This document shows, piece by piece, positions 34,736 through 52,573 of a stretch of 64,000 bases of DNA. Made by a program: the position numbers and the translations under genes. Origin of the DNA: Corticium candelabrum (lineage: Eukaryota; Porifera; Homoscleromorpha; Homosclerophorida; Plakinidae). The notes beneath the pieces were generated by a model, which saw only the letters and a list, made by a program, of their open reading frames with translations, was not told the DNA's origin and made no database searches. Position 1 is the stretch's first letter. The number at the start of each line of letters is the position of its first letter. Location of the stretch: the NCBI RefSeq assembly GCF_963422355.1, contig NC_085093.1, positions 3,475,503 through 3,539,502 on the forward strand, read 5' to 3'.

Positions 34736-36976
34736 TCAGTCAAACTCTGAACCGATTGTAATGCTCATGTTGCCTTGATGAATGTAGGTCGCATGGTACC
34801 ACTTGTTCGTGTTCACTACAACTGATACACACCGTTACAATGCAAAATAGTTTCTGAATACAGTCTGTGACCTACTGATGTCTCCAGTGTGTACGGTGAC
34901 TTCTAGAGTCTTGCAAACTGCCTCGCATTCCGGTGGAGGGATCAACGTCCACGTTTTTGTTCCTGATAGTTGTGCTTGCCATGACGTCTTCTCGACGTGA
35001 TCCAACTAATTACAAACAGCAGAAAGCTGACAACAGAAAAAATAACTCGCTGAAGTTCTCACGTACGTGTATAAAAGCTCCAGGTCCGGGTCCTCCCATA
35101 AAAATCCAGTCAAGCTCATCGACTTCTTCGGCAACATTACGAGGTAGAAACCAAGGTTGACGATAATTGTTCCTCAATATACTGCCAACTGTAGGATCAC
35201 AATTGCTCCTGACACATAAATATTCGTTATACTGTATTTCTGCGAATAGTGCCCATGTTTTTCATAGTTCTGAAACATGGGCCATTATTATTTCGCAAGC
35301 ACAGAAACTGTTGCATTGTTGGTATGACCATCACACTACACAAACAAACTACCTAATGTGATCTTATAATTACAGTTAGTTGTTGGTTACTTTCAATTTC
35401 ACTTGAGTCACATTCCTAGTCTGTTGCATAGTACACTGAATCTTCATCTTCACTTAGTAGTTCTATCAGGGTGTTTCTCAAACATACACATTGATAGACG
35501 TGCATGCATATATAACTGGGTTTGAATACTACCCCAGTGGGGCACCAATCGACCATGGGGCATTATTATTTCCTATAGGCTCACTGTGGGGCATTATTTA
35601 TGCATGGGGCACTATTCGCATAAATATGGCACCCACACTCAGCCCAATTGGCTGGTAACATATATGTGACATGCAAAAGAGCAGACCCCTGTCCCAACAT
35701 GCTGTAGTATGCTCTGATCATAAAATGAATTCATACAATGCACTACATTTGGTAGTGAGTGGTGATGGCTTGCATGACTATTACCCCAGGGCTCAAGTAA
35801 GCCTCCATCCCCAACTTTGTCCAAGGCTCTAACATTTTCACTCCTCTTAGTCATTTAATAAAAGTGCCAATTTGTGCTTTCCAGTGACTGTTTGCTATAT
35901 TTGCGCCTGTAGAAATGCTAATATTGTTCAACTTGCTCTCTTTAACCATGTGTTAAAAGTTTTGATGACTCAAATAGTTTATCAAAGATTCAATTTCTAC
36001 ATTTTAGGTACAGTAGTAGCAGTGGTTTGAAGCTCTACATGTACTAGGGCGCATTCGATTGGGCTCTTCCAGCCTCTACAGTTCTGCCACTATAGTTGAA
36101 AGAGCCAACTCTACCGACTCTGCTGCTCGTTGGAAGAGGCTGGAAGAGCCCAATCGCATGCACCCCTAGTGTAGCAAAATGTTAATAAATCAATCACTTC
36201 CACCAATCAACACTTTAGGTGTCAATTTTTGAGAAACACTCCATCCCATATTTGACCTTTCACTCTGGCCAACCATTGGGAGTGGGGTAATAATCAAGCG
36301 AGTACGGTAATTAAATAGAAGTTTAACCCAGATGCAAATCGCCAAATGCAAAACAGACCAGTAAGCACACATCTCACCATCCAATGTACCAAGAATCTTC
36401 CTTCAGTGCTGCACGATCGTCTGACATCTCAAAGAATTCAGACAGTGTTTCAATATTAGTATTGTACTCAAAAAATTGACACTCTTGCTCAGTCTTCTCC
36501 AATGCTCCTGGGGTATCCATATACAATTGTCGAAAAAAGTTGTAGCTAAAAATACTCGTCGACCATCCAGATGTACCGTTCTTTATGAGAATGGGTATGT
36601 TGCTGTACGCAAACTTGTCAGCAAACTCTGCCCTACTGATGTTCTGGTAGACAGAAACAACGTCCAGACTTTGACACATTGTACAATCAGCAAGGGGACG
36701 ACCGAGTTCCATTATCAGCGGGTTGTTCGATATGATGCATCTCTCAGTAGTTCCAAATACTGCAACAAGTATGTCTTTTCTCAAAACAAGTGCGACGGAT
36801 ATAGACAGGATCAAAGCAACTAGAGGCAGTAACTTTCCCACTTTTGGACAAGAGGGCTCCGCAGATGAACCTAGTAGATCATTCGCCACTTGCTTTAAGG
36901 TACCGTTCTGCAGCTTCGCTAGCTTGCAAATGTCGTCGATCTCTTTCAGTAGAACGTTCTCGGATGACTCCGCCAT
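34736..36976 (-). CDS. Membrane-anchored JmjC/cupin-like 2-oxoglutarate dioxygenase
   Basis: Four exons (minus): 36976-36378, 35208-35067, 35005-34876, 34821-34736. They total 957 nt (318 aa), all in phase. Residues 1-45 are cytosolic-looking, followed by one hydrophobic helix (LLPLVALILSISVALVL, about 50-66), giving a type II topology. The rest includes CTMCQSLDVV, WYIGWSNCDP, DWIFMGGPGPGAFIH, SWQAQLSGTKTWTLIPPPEC and WYHATY. The Fe(II) ligands are likely H247-x-D249 and H300, with K/T near the KTWTL strand for 2-oxoglutarate. These fit the cupin-8/JmjC fold as in HSPBAP1-type or insect uncharacterised JmjC proteins. A luminal or extracellular hydroxylase is inferred, with substrate unknown. 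The ankyrin-CH gene starts 208 bp downstream on the same strand. Start: first Met before the acidic N-terminus. Confidence 0.85.
35230..35627. mobile_element. MITE-like inverted-repeat element
   Basis: It starts tactgtatttctgcgaatag and ends with ctattcgcataaatatggca, imperfect inverted repeats. The interior repeats catggggc(a/c)attatt words. It lies in intron 1 of the JmjC-like gene. Confidence 0.55.
36054..36169. mobile_element. 116-bp palindromic MITE
   Basis: It starts CTAGGGCGCATTCGATTGGG and ends CCCAATCGCATGCACCCCTAG. Arms of about 34 bp include ctcttccagcctct/agaggctggaagag. It lies in intron 1 of the JmjC-like gene. Confidence 0.75.
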
Positions 36977-37286
36977 CCAACAGAGAGTTATCCGGGAATT
37001 TATTGTGCACGTGATTGGGAGTGTGTTGCTGCATGCTAAAATTTTTAGCTCTCTACCCAGCAGGCCTTTTGTGCGCAGAGAGGAACGAGAAGTAGCTGCA
37101 CGGTAAGTCACTTGTACGTAGACCTCTCATTCCTCTCCACACACCGGGCTAGACCAATATTTCTGGCACGGCTCTGACTGAACCTGGATGCCTAAAGCTG
37201 TATGCAAAAGTGGAGAGCGAAGCCTATGGTGTACTGTACATGTAAATCAATGGTAAACAGACGAATTCGAAGTGTTACACTCCACT

Positions 37287-37369
37287 ACTAGTCTCGCGTA
37301 GCCAGACCATCCCCGCTACATTTTTCCGGCCGGAAAGATGTAGGCGGGATGGTCTGGCTACGCGAGACT
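37287..37369. mobile_element. 83-bp palindromic hAT-like MITE
   Basis: An almost perfect hairpin, AGTCTCGCGTAGCCAGACC...GGTCTGGCTACGCGAGACT. A perfect 8-bp direct repeat ACTCCACT flanks it at 37279-37286 and 37370-37377. Fragments of the same word occur near 37758 and 40335. Confidence 0.85.
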
Positions 37370-37880
37370 ACTCCACTGTACTCCATGTGTTGCTATAAAT
37401 AGTTTCCTTCACTGTACTTTAGCACCACCTACTTCCGGTACTGGGCACAGATAGCAAATTTTACAGTGTCTTTTCTCTTGACCCCGTACGTACTCTCATT
37501 ACATTTCTGCTGACTTCTACCTTGTTTCCCTTAGCCTTCGTTTTTGTTTTTGTTGGTTTAGTTTTGTTGTTGAGTCTACTTGCGTTTTTTCGGACACGTG
37601 AACATATGCTTGTAGAATTAGTGGTTTGTGTAGTGTACTTTAGCACCGCCTACTTCCGGTACCGCACACTAGAGTAGGGCGGTAGAGTGTCTGTTTCCTT
37701 CTGTCCTCTTGACCCCTTACGTACTCTCATTACATTACCGCTCGTCCACTACTGTTCGCGTAGCCAGACCGACACTAACACGTGACTATCACGAGGTATA
37801 TGACGTCAGGCTTGCATTGCCGTAGCATGCATGTGCTAGCGAACTCTGCTGGCACAGGCACATGTACATGGCGCCGTATT

Positions 37881-39012
37881 ATGAAGATACTTGTTGTTGC
37901 TAGTTTGTTTATCTGTGCTCTCGTCGCTGCCTACATCGTTCTGAGGCCGTCAACTCATCGAACTTCGTTCTCGAGCTCATCGCCAGCTGTCCGAATGTCA
38001 ACGATTTCAGACGGCAATGCAAACAGCAAGAAGGCTCGTCAAGATTACACGTCATGGTTACGCTTCCACGAACAAACCGGAAATACATCTCAGTCTCTGA
38101 CACTAAACGGTGACCTCAGACGGCGACCTCCAGATTTCATTGTTATTGGAGCGCGAAAATGCGGCACGCGAGCGTTGCTAGTCATGCTGAACATTCATCC
38201 TCGAGTCGTTGCGGGTGGGCCAGAGGTCCATTATTTCGACAGAGACAACAATTACCAACGTGGGCTGAGGTGGTATGTCAATCATATGAAACTCTCTAGC
38301 GTCGGTCAACTGACTGGAGAGAAGAGTCCGTCATATTTTATTACTCATGGCGTGCCACAGAGAATAAAGAATTACAGTCGCACCGTGGGAAAGGACGTGA
38401 AGCTGTTGCTTATAGTGAGAGATCCAGTGGATAGAGTAGTGTCTGATTACACGCAGGGATTGACTAAACGGAAGCTGTCGATTTCAAAAACGAGGCAAAT
38501 TCAAGAAGATTTTAGAGGGCACGCACTTTTACGCTCTGGTGAGGTCAACGAGGATTGGTCAGCTGTTAGGATTGGACGTTATTCTGACCATCTAGCTCGA
38601 TGGTATCAAACATTCAGGAAGGAGCAAATCCATATTGTTAATGGAGATACTCTGATTGCGAATCCTGTTAAAGAGATGAAGAAGGTTAAATATGATGATT
38701 ATGTGTATACTCAATTACTTAAAAACATTGTGCTGGTGTGCTGGTAAATTAAGTGATGGCTTGTCCTAGGTATCCTCTTTTCTTGGATTGGGTAATGATT
38801 TTGACTGGAATGATTATCTGTATTTCAACAAGACTAGAGGATTTTACTGCTTGAATCAAAACGGTAGGCCACCTTCTTGCTTGGGTAACTCGAAGGGTCG
38901 TCCGCATCCACAAGTCAAGCAATACATTTTGGAGAAGCTGCGAAACTACTATCGACCATATAATAGACAATTCAAGACAATGACCAAGTTGAAAGTTGAC
39001 TGGCCTGTGTGA
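37881..39012 (+). CDS. HS3ST: Heparan sulfate glucosamine 3-O-sulfotransferase-like
   Basis: Exons 37881-38684 and 38770-39012 give 348 aa with phase 0 at the junction. The start at 37881 places a type II signal anchor (ILVVASLFICALVAAYIVL) next to the N-terminus; an in-frame upstream Met at 37782 is possible. The PAPS 5'-phosphosulfate loop region reads FIVIGARKCGTRALL, followed by EVHYFDRD, GEKSPSYF and the 3'-phosphate loop LLIVRDPVDRVVSDY. The C-terminal exon contains YFNKTRGFYCL, CLGNSKGRPHP and NYYRPYNRQF, strongly like HS3ST enzymes. The usual catalytic Glu (in the G-PEVHYFD motif) is present. It acts in the Golgi, adding 3-O-sulfate to glucosamine of heparan sulfate. The specific paralogue (HS3ST1-6) cannot be assigned. 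Confidence 0.9.
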
Positions 39013-40137
39013 TGTTGTTTCTAGTTGAGTTGAGTGGATGCTAGCGAGTGATGCTTTAGCTGAGGATAGCATGCATGAGCACTTCAAAAATTACTTCACA
39101 AATGTGTATGTAAGGTTGATATAGTAGCATATTTTATTTTTTCTCTAAACGCACAGAGACACTACCACACAGTTAAACTGTATGATGGATGCTTTAGAAT
39201 TGTTGAGTTTTGTAAGTGTATCCCTAAGATGGATTTTTCAGAGCAATTCTTTAATTAATATATGGTCATCTTCTAGGAGTAGACTGGTGATGACGTCATT
39301 GCCATTACAGGCTTGTGTTGTTTGGGTTAGGTTATCGTTATCACATTGATTATGCAGTCTCCTTTTAGTGGGAATGTTAGGCAATTGCCATATTTTGTTT
39401 GCACTGTACTTACGTCTAGATCAGCTGTTGGAGATGAGGCTCAACTCAGTGATTTTTATTTTTTATTGGTTCCTGTTTTAGTTTTTAGTCTCCGACTGGT
39501 GACCCTGACCTCATCGTTCCTGAATAGTCAAGACTCAGTGTGATGAGCTGAGTCTTGATTATTAGACACTTCTACATACCTAAAGAGCGCCAGGCATGTA
39601 CTGTAACAGTATGGCTGACAAATGGCGTCCATGCATCACGTGACCTCAATCCCCTATGCCGCATCTCCTCTCTCTCTGCCTGCCTCCCTCCCTCTCTGCC
39701 TCCCTCCCTCTCTGCCTCCCTCCCTCTCTGCCTCCCTCCCTCTCTGCCTCTCTGCCTCCCTGCCTGCCTCCCTCCCTGCCTGCCTGCCTCCCTCCCTGCC
39801 TGCCTCCCTCCCTCCCTGCCTGCCTGCCTCCCTCCCTGCCTGCCTCCCTCCCTCCCTGCCTCCCTCCCTGCCTGCCTCCCTCCCTGCCTGCCTGCCTCCC
39901 TCCCTGCCTGCCTGCCTCCCTCCCTGCCTGCCTCCCTCCCTCCCTGCCTGCCTCCCTCCCTCCCTGCCTGCCTCCCTGCCTCCCTGCCTGCCTCCCTGCC
40001 TCCCTGCCTGCCTCCCTGCCTCCCTGCCTGCCTCCCTGCCTGCCTCCCTCCCTGCCTGCCTGCCTGCCTGCCTGCCTCCTCCCTCCCTGCCTGCCTGCCT
40101 CCCTCTCCCTCTCCCTCTCCCCTCTCCCTCTCCCTCT

Positions 40138-40185
<48 letters not shown>

Positions 40186-40448
40186 CTCTCCTCTCTCTCC
40201 TCTGGTATATAAGGCTCTGGTTACCGTAAGTGCCAGAGCTGTGTAGAGAGCTCTGCAGAGCCTTGTGTAGCTGGACTCTAATTTCGCGTGGGCCATGGGC
40301 GACATGAGTCTACATAGGCGGGATTAGGGCCTGGTTACGCGAGACGGCTCTGTAAAGATGTATAGTGGACCTCTACAAATAGTATAAAGTAGTGCGCGCA
40401 TGAGGTTTGGAATTCAAGGAAGGTTAGATATCAACAACGCCTGCAAAG
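39013..40448. other. Intergenic region with pyrimidine-rich tract
   Basis: Between HS3ST and MFSD11-like (both +). It holds the CCTGCCTGCCTCCC tract (39660-40203). A fragment of the AGTCTCGCGTAACC word (reverse, near 40332-40346) lies close to the MFSD11 start. No exon was recognised. Confidence 0.5.
39660..40203. repeat. Long CT-rich tract: (CCTGCCTCCCTC)n then (CT)n
   Basis: About 540 bp with almost only C, T and G on the plus strand: CCTG/CCTC units, then CTCCCT units, then about 60 bp of (CT)n. Several frames are open through it only because of composition. These are not genes. Confidence 0.95.
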
Positions 40449-46445
<5,997 letters not shown>

Positions 46446-47790
46446 TCATTTCATTAACTTCTGAAGAGATTTTAGTAGGCCATCTGCTGATGGCCCACTC
46501 CAGCTGCTATTAAGAATACCAAAAGTCTCAACAGCACCTAATCTTCGTCCTGTCTCTGTTGACTGTGTGCCATCAATGGCCCAATAACTCTACCCTATCC
46601 CAGTCTCACTGAGGTAACGGTGTATATGAGACCACCAAGTTTCTGCTGTTGGGAGAACAGGTTGACTCTTCTCTCACGCTGTACCGACTTCGTCAATGTT
46701 GTTGGCGATTTCTTGTTTGTTTCTTGAAGGCAGACTACCTGCATGTTTAGAATCCATGTTGCAGGATGGATTGGTGTTGCACGTTCCGAATTCTCCCAGC
46801 CATAGAGGGTGTGTGTCAACAAGATAACCTCATCTTTTGTTGATTTCTGATTTGAATTCTTTGTATGAGTGACCTTGCTACATTGACATTGAACTGTTAT
46901 ACATGAGTTGACTAGTCAAGACAAGGCTACTTACGTGAAACCAACTGTAGTCATAAACATTGTATACGACACGATTGGTCGCACTAAGTTGAACTTGGTG
47001 GTGTACCACACCTGTCAGGTCTGAGGCATAGTCGAGGCCTTCTATGAACATGAGGAGATTCGAATTGACAGCTAGAAGTTCTTTGGCACATCGTTCTGCT
47101 GTGGCATGCCTGTCTATACCAACCAATAGGGTTTAACAAAATACATGCCAGAAGACAGTCACGTGACCTGACCTGTTGTATTGTGTTCGTTACCCCAAGT
47201 TGGGCTTAGGCGTTTTCCATTAACAACTGTCTGTCGGAGTTCGTTTCTCAGATCAACACCCACCACGTTTTTTGTCTTGTTGTATCTGGTGACTAGTGTT
47301 TTTAGACCTTGAATCCAATCTTCTTCACTGTAGTTGCTGGTGTACCACAATCCATTGCCATCATTTCCACTGCAACACCAATCTGCTTTACTCATATGAT
47401 TGTCTAATATAACGACAAGTTTTTGACTGGAAAGACTCTTAATGACTGCATCCAGCCATCAAGGCCTCTAGCTCCTTGGAGACTCGCCTCTGCTGTGACT
47501 GCATAATGTGGTATAACTGGATTATGGAGGATAAGCTCCAGGGAGACGGGAAGGCGCACACAGTTAAAGCCATAGGTCTTTAGGAGTCGAGAAATAGAAG
47601 AGATGGATTGTTTGTGGAGACCTCCTACAACGTAGTCCTTCTCTTCTGCCCCATACCAGTTTACGCAAGCCAGACGGACAGGACGGTTTGTGCTGTCTAG
47701 GATATAACGAGAGTTAGTTTGCAGTGGTGGGACGATCTCACTTGTGCATGCAAACTGGAACTGCAAATTCACCAAGACAAGAAGTAACCT
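46446..47790 (-). pseudogene. GH5 endoglucanase-like gene with disabling changes
   Basis: Exons (minus): about 47790-47173, 47113-46935, 46877-46739, 46642-46446; an upstream first exon is not placed. GH5 landmarks in order: VNWYGAEEKDYVVGG, LDNHMSKADWCC, VVGVDLRNELR (acid/base Glu in NE), LLMFIEGLDYASDL, YNVYDYSWFH, PLWLGEFGT (nucleophile Glu) and SYWAIDGTQ. The set fits secreted GH5 cellulase-like enzymes of plants and some invertebrates. Three lesions: a one-base frame change between GARGL and DAVIKSL near 47455; a TGA where the family has Trp before GYLVDTHP (about 46831); and a TAG where Trp is expected between TGIG and SYWAIDG (about 46587). Both stops are one G-to-A step from TGG. Splice sites and all other codons look preserved, so inactivation is recent, or the assembly carries a null allele. 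Confidence 0.75.
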
Positions 47791-48424
47791 ACAAAATTGA
47801 CACAATTAGAAGCGGCCAAGTAAACGACAACAAATATATTGTACGTAGGACATATGGATTGATGGAAGCTGTTTGTCATCGTTCCTGTAACTACTGGACC
47901 GTTCAGTTCCGTTCTAATTAATTAACGTGCGTTAGCGATTGGCATTAATGAATGAATCAAAAACACCCGAGGAACAGAGAATTCGGTACCTGAGCACAAG
48001 TCTGCATCTATTTATGTATGCTGCGTCAATAGTTCTATGCAACTGGCCTCTAAACAACGTGCAATAATATACTGGAAAGATGCAGCTGTCAAACCGGACA
48101 GCTATGTAATAAAATATAATTGTGCACGTGCTAAGGCGTGGCCCAAAGTGAAGCGACTTCGCCTCCAAGTGTTTGCTCGCTTGACGTCTCGATCGAACGT
48201 CTAGCGCGTAACTAGTGTTCTATAAAAATGTGCGCCAAACAGTGTTAGTAAGACTAGCTTCTATCGGGTACGATTTCGTCCTACGATTTCGTCGAAATCT
48301 CATTAGACTCGAGATAGAATCGGTGACGACTGCGGTTGCGTAGGGTCGCGCCCACTTGTTGTTGCACGTTTGTGTGTGAATGGACATGGTTGTGGCTTGT
48401 TCCGGACGATAACTGGCAGCGATC
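47791..48424. other. Divergent region GH5-like / IRSp53-like
   Basis: Between a minus-strand and a plus-strand gene, so it should contain both promoters. A short exon with a Met (ATGCAGACTTGTGCTCAG followed by GTACCG, minus strand, near 47990-48010) could be the GH5 first exon, but its phase does not join cleanly. Confidence 0.4.
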
Positions 48425-51400
48425 ATGGCATCTGTGCACGAACAACCGTTACTCAAGTCGGACGAGATCGGGAGACTGGTGGAAAGTCTCTTCAAAGTGA
48501 GGCGGTGCCGTCCTTTAGAACTCCACGCCCAGTCTTGTTTGTTCTTCGCGGCGTGGACTGTATTTGTTTCTTTCAGAATGTCGGACAACTGCTGCCGTAC
48601 GTGCGGTTGCTTACTGAACACGCGAAAGCGTATCACAAGGCGCTGGCTGGTTGGTGTCTAACAATGAAGTCTTGTTATCACGTGTCGCTTGTTTGTATAG
48701 AATTCACTTATTTTTCTAGATTGCACGAGAGTTGCGGGAAACTTTTGGGAGGTTTTTACTCAGATTGGAGAGCACGCGGCTTCGTATCGCACGTCCACTC
48801 GTTTTATTGGTTTGTCTGATGCCTGGTTGTGGCAGTTTGTGTGTAACCATTTTGTTTCTCTGTTGTGAAGGTGATGCCATGTTGGAAATTGCAGAAGTTC
48901 ACAGGCAAATTGAGCTGCAGCGTGGAGACGTGGTGAGACAATGTTGGCTGCTTTCTGTTTCTTAGAATATTGTTGTGATATAAATAGAATGTTTATTACT
49001 AATTCATCACAAATGCGTGTTGCAGTGATATAAATAGGTCGTTTGTTAATACATTAAGGTATACTTAACTATTTGTGTTTAACAGCTGAGATCACTTGTG
49101 AATGACTTCATCGTACCATTGGAATCAAAGGTGGAAGGAGAAGAGAGAAGTGTAGCTGTATGGCCAACATAACATTTATATTATATTTTTGAGACAACAA
49201 GTTATTTGCTAAAGCATTTAACTGAATCTTTAGGTTTTAGAGAAAAACTACAGAGAGGATTGTGAGCTAAGGCTACAGGTGAGTGCATGTATGATGACTG
49301 TAATTTAGGTATTTAATTTAATTAATTAAATTAATATGTAATTTAGGTGTTTAATTAATTGAGGTATTTGTAAATATTTGTTGTAGATGGTTGATCAAGC
49401 TGAAGAGACAGCTAAAGAGGTGAGGAGAAAGTTTAGAAAAGATCATCCTGGAGCTCCATATGAAGACCAACGTGATCGACAGGTGAGCTTTATTTTAAAC
49501 GTTTTAGTCAATAATTTTAACTAATTGTTGTATGGGTAAAATCTGGGGAAACAGTCAATTTACTGAAATAGATGGGTAAAAATGAACAAAGATGGATTCC
49601 GTTGACAAACATGAGTTGGTCTTCTATTGTAGACAATACTACACATCGCTGTTTAGATATTGAAATGCGAACTCATGTATTCAGTTAGTGTACGCTCTTA
49701 ATCCAAATTACACTTTATTGTTTGTTTGGTGTTTGTTTTCTGTAGTAAAATGAATATTTGTTGCATGTTTGGTGTAGATACAAGAGAGATTACGGGACTG
49801 TGAAAATGATTTGTATGATGTTCGATCATATGGCCTCAAGAAAGTAAGCGATATCATAGATCATCTGTTTGCCATTGTTACAGACGTATTGCCATTATGT
49901 TTAAGGCTCTCGTTCTTGAAAGAAAGATTCACTGCAATATCCTTGATCGTTTCTGTGCTGTAATTCGGAGTGACATCACTTACCATAGCAAGGTAAGTAA
50001 TCTGATCACAGCTTCACAGTGAAAAATAAGTGTCTTATGATATACTTGTTTAGTCTCATACTGGATTATCGAGGAATGTGAATGATTGGGCAGCTTTGGC
50101 GGCAGATCCCAATGAAATTCTTCCTGAGATAGAAGAACTTCTCAAGGTATGTAGACATACACTTATCTATTCAACTGATTTACTACAATCAGCTACACGT
50201 GTGTTGGCATTCTGTTAGGATCCAAATCCACCAGTTAGGAACAAGTGGCTGGAGGATAACACACGTCACTTGCTGGAAGGTGGGATGCCCGTGTCTCGAT
50301 TTAGGAAACCAAATTCTGCATCAGCAGATACGACAATGGCTCGGTCACAAGCGCCAGAACGTAGAATTACACCTCCAGTGAGCACTGGGCTAGGTTTTTA
50401 TCAACGTGAGAACTCATCAAGTCAACTGGGTATTGATTCTGGAGCTCATCCTTTGGCCCAAGCAAGGTCTCACCCACAGTTGTTTCAACCTGATAGCAAC
50501 TCTCATATGCATTCTACACTTCCAATGTCTAGTCCGGATCAGCCATTTCAGGTGTCTGCAAATCAAGGACATGTAAGCCTAGCATCAAGTTTGCCAAGTG
50601 ATGAAACAGATATGGGTAGATATCCCTACACTAGTGCTGACCAATCGCTACACTTGCAGTCTAGTGCTCCTGGGCACCCAGTACAATGGATGAATCAGCC
50701 TGGGGTTCCACAACTAAATGGACCTGTGACACAAGTTCCTCTTAATCAGTCTCTTGGCATGCAACAGATGTCTACCTCTCAACTCCAACAGCAACCAGTT
50801 TCTTCTAGTATTAGTCAACAGCATTCACAGCCTTCTGTTCAGTCTCAAGTAATGCAACATTCGTCATCTGTATCTCAACTAGGGCAACAACACTATCCAT
50901 TGGCGATGTCAAATGCAGGCCAGCAGCATGTTCCCAATGTTAGCCAGTCTCAAGCAGCTCAGATGTCTGCACAACAGCAGCAGCTTCAACAGTCACAGCT
51001 GCAACAGCAGCCACAGTTGCAGCAGCAGTTACAGTTGCAACAGCAGCCACAGTTGCAACAGCAGCCACAGTTGCAGCAGCAGCCACAGGTACACCAGCCA
51101 CCACAGATACAGCAGCAGCCACAGGTACAGCAGCATCTACAGTTACAGCAGCAGCCACAGGTACAGCAGCATCTACAGTTACAGCAGCAGCCACAGGTAC
51201 AGCAGGCGCCACAGATACAGCAACAGCCACAATTACAACAGCATCTACAGTTACAGCAGCAGCCACAAGTGCGGCAGCAGCCACAGCAGCCGCTATTACC
51301 TATGTACGACCAATCTCAAGGAATGGAACAATCTTCTCAGCAGCAGCAGCAGCAGCAGTTTCAACCCACTATGCAGCTGCCTCTTCAGTTAGCTCAACCT

Positions 51401-52573
51401 TTACAACATCAAGTCCAGCAGGTTATACAGCAACCCGTTGCTATTCAGCCTATAGTACAGCAGCAACGACAGCCAGTACAGGTTCGTGGACATCCCAAGA
51501 CCGTGTTTATTCAGCAGCCAGTAGGACAAAGACTACAGCCACAGACTATTGCTGCATCACAGCTGGTCAAACCAAAGTATGGGTGAGTACGCCATCACTT
51601 GGTTTTCTTCTCGTAATGGTCACTGATTAACTTAATTTTATCATTTAGAAGTCGAGTCCGGGCATTATACACATACAACAGTTCCTCGCCTAGTCAACTA
51701 GGTTTTAAATCAGTTAGTTAATTAAAAGATTTGCTCTTGGTTTGTCAATCAAGCATTTAATTGTTTGTGTTGTCAGGGAGATTTAATTGATGCAGTTGGA
51801 ACTCCAAAGGATGGTTGGCAGTATGGAGAAAACTGTAGGACTGGCAAGTAAGTAGTAAACACATACGGTTTGGTCAGAGTGTCCTTTACCCATTAACAAA
51901 AGTCATAATTTTGAATCTAGTTTAGTTTCTCAGTTTTTAAATTGAGAATTAAAATTTGAAGTATTCACTTTATGACCACCATCTCATTGCTTTATTCTTT
52001 GCTGTCTGATGTGTAGGTCAGGATGGTTTCCTTCTAACTATGTTGAGCATTTAGTAGCAATTCAGGAGCGAAGGTAACTTACTTTAGTACTTCAGAGTCT
52101 TTACCTATTCTGTTTAACCACTTATGTGTCGTTGCAGGGCAAACTCAACCGTCCCTCACTATCTGCGTCGAAATCAAACGATTGACAACAACATTAGACC
52201 AACCATTCCGGCTCCTGATTATGGAATGGATGGTCAACCAAGAGGATTGACTAACACTACTTCGCCATCATCATCATTGATGTCATCACCAGTTCAAGAT
52301 GAAAATACACGTACAAATTCTCCCAGTCAAGGCTCACCCGGGCAGGCTGAGGGAGCAGCAACGGCAACTGTTATGGCCATTACTGCACCTCTTGTTTCCA
52401 TTCCACTTACGACACCAGCAGTCCAGCAGCAGCCAGGGTAAGGGTTTTGCTTTTGTAAGAGTGGGATGTGTGAACTATGGACTGATTGTCTGTCTGTCTG
52501 TCTGTCTGTCTGCCTCACTGTTAGGGCTATGAGCTCGATATCACAATTCCGCCGAATGGAACAGTTTGAATAG
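48425..52573 (+). CDS. BAIAP2: IRSp53/BAIAP2-like I-BAR and SH3 protein
   Basis: Sixteen exons: 48425-48496, 48577-48649, 48720-48800, 48871-48932, 49086-49157, 49234-49278, 49387-49482, 49778-49843, 49906-49992, 50053-50145, 50219-51582, 51649-51712, 51777-51847, 52017-52073, 52138-52437, 52525-52573. The total is 2652 nt (883 aa), all in phase. Residues 1-245 are an IMD/I-BAR domain (EIAEVHRQIELQ and FCAVIRSDITYHSK match the family). Residues 250-703, one 1364-nt exon, form a low-complexity insert with about 115 residues of Gln/Pro/Leu/Val repeats near 497-610. Residues 704-768 are an SH3 domain (RVRALYTY, GDLIDAVGTPKDGWQYGE, GWFPSNYVEHL). After it comes PAPDYG, as in BAIAP2. The family bends membrane outward and links Rac/Cdc42 to actin. 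No clear WH2 motif is seen at the end. Confidence 0.92.
50960..51300 (+). repeat. CAG/CAA tandem repeat coding Gln-rich segment
   Basis: An imperfect repeat of units like cagcagccacagttgcaa and cagcagccacaggtacag inside the large IRSp53-like exon. It encodes QQPQLQ and QQPQVQ units, kept in frame by units of 18-30 bp. A further pure CAG run is at 51338-51358. Confidence 0.9.

Noticed and set aside
39555-40305. Long open frames (about 200 codons) of Pro/Leu/Ser or Gly/Arg/Glu on both strands
   Set aside because: They follow exactly the CCTG/CCTC/CT repeat tract and end with it. Six-frame openness is due to lack of A and repeats, not coding.
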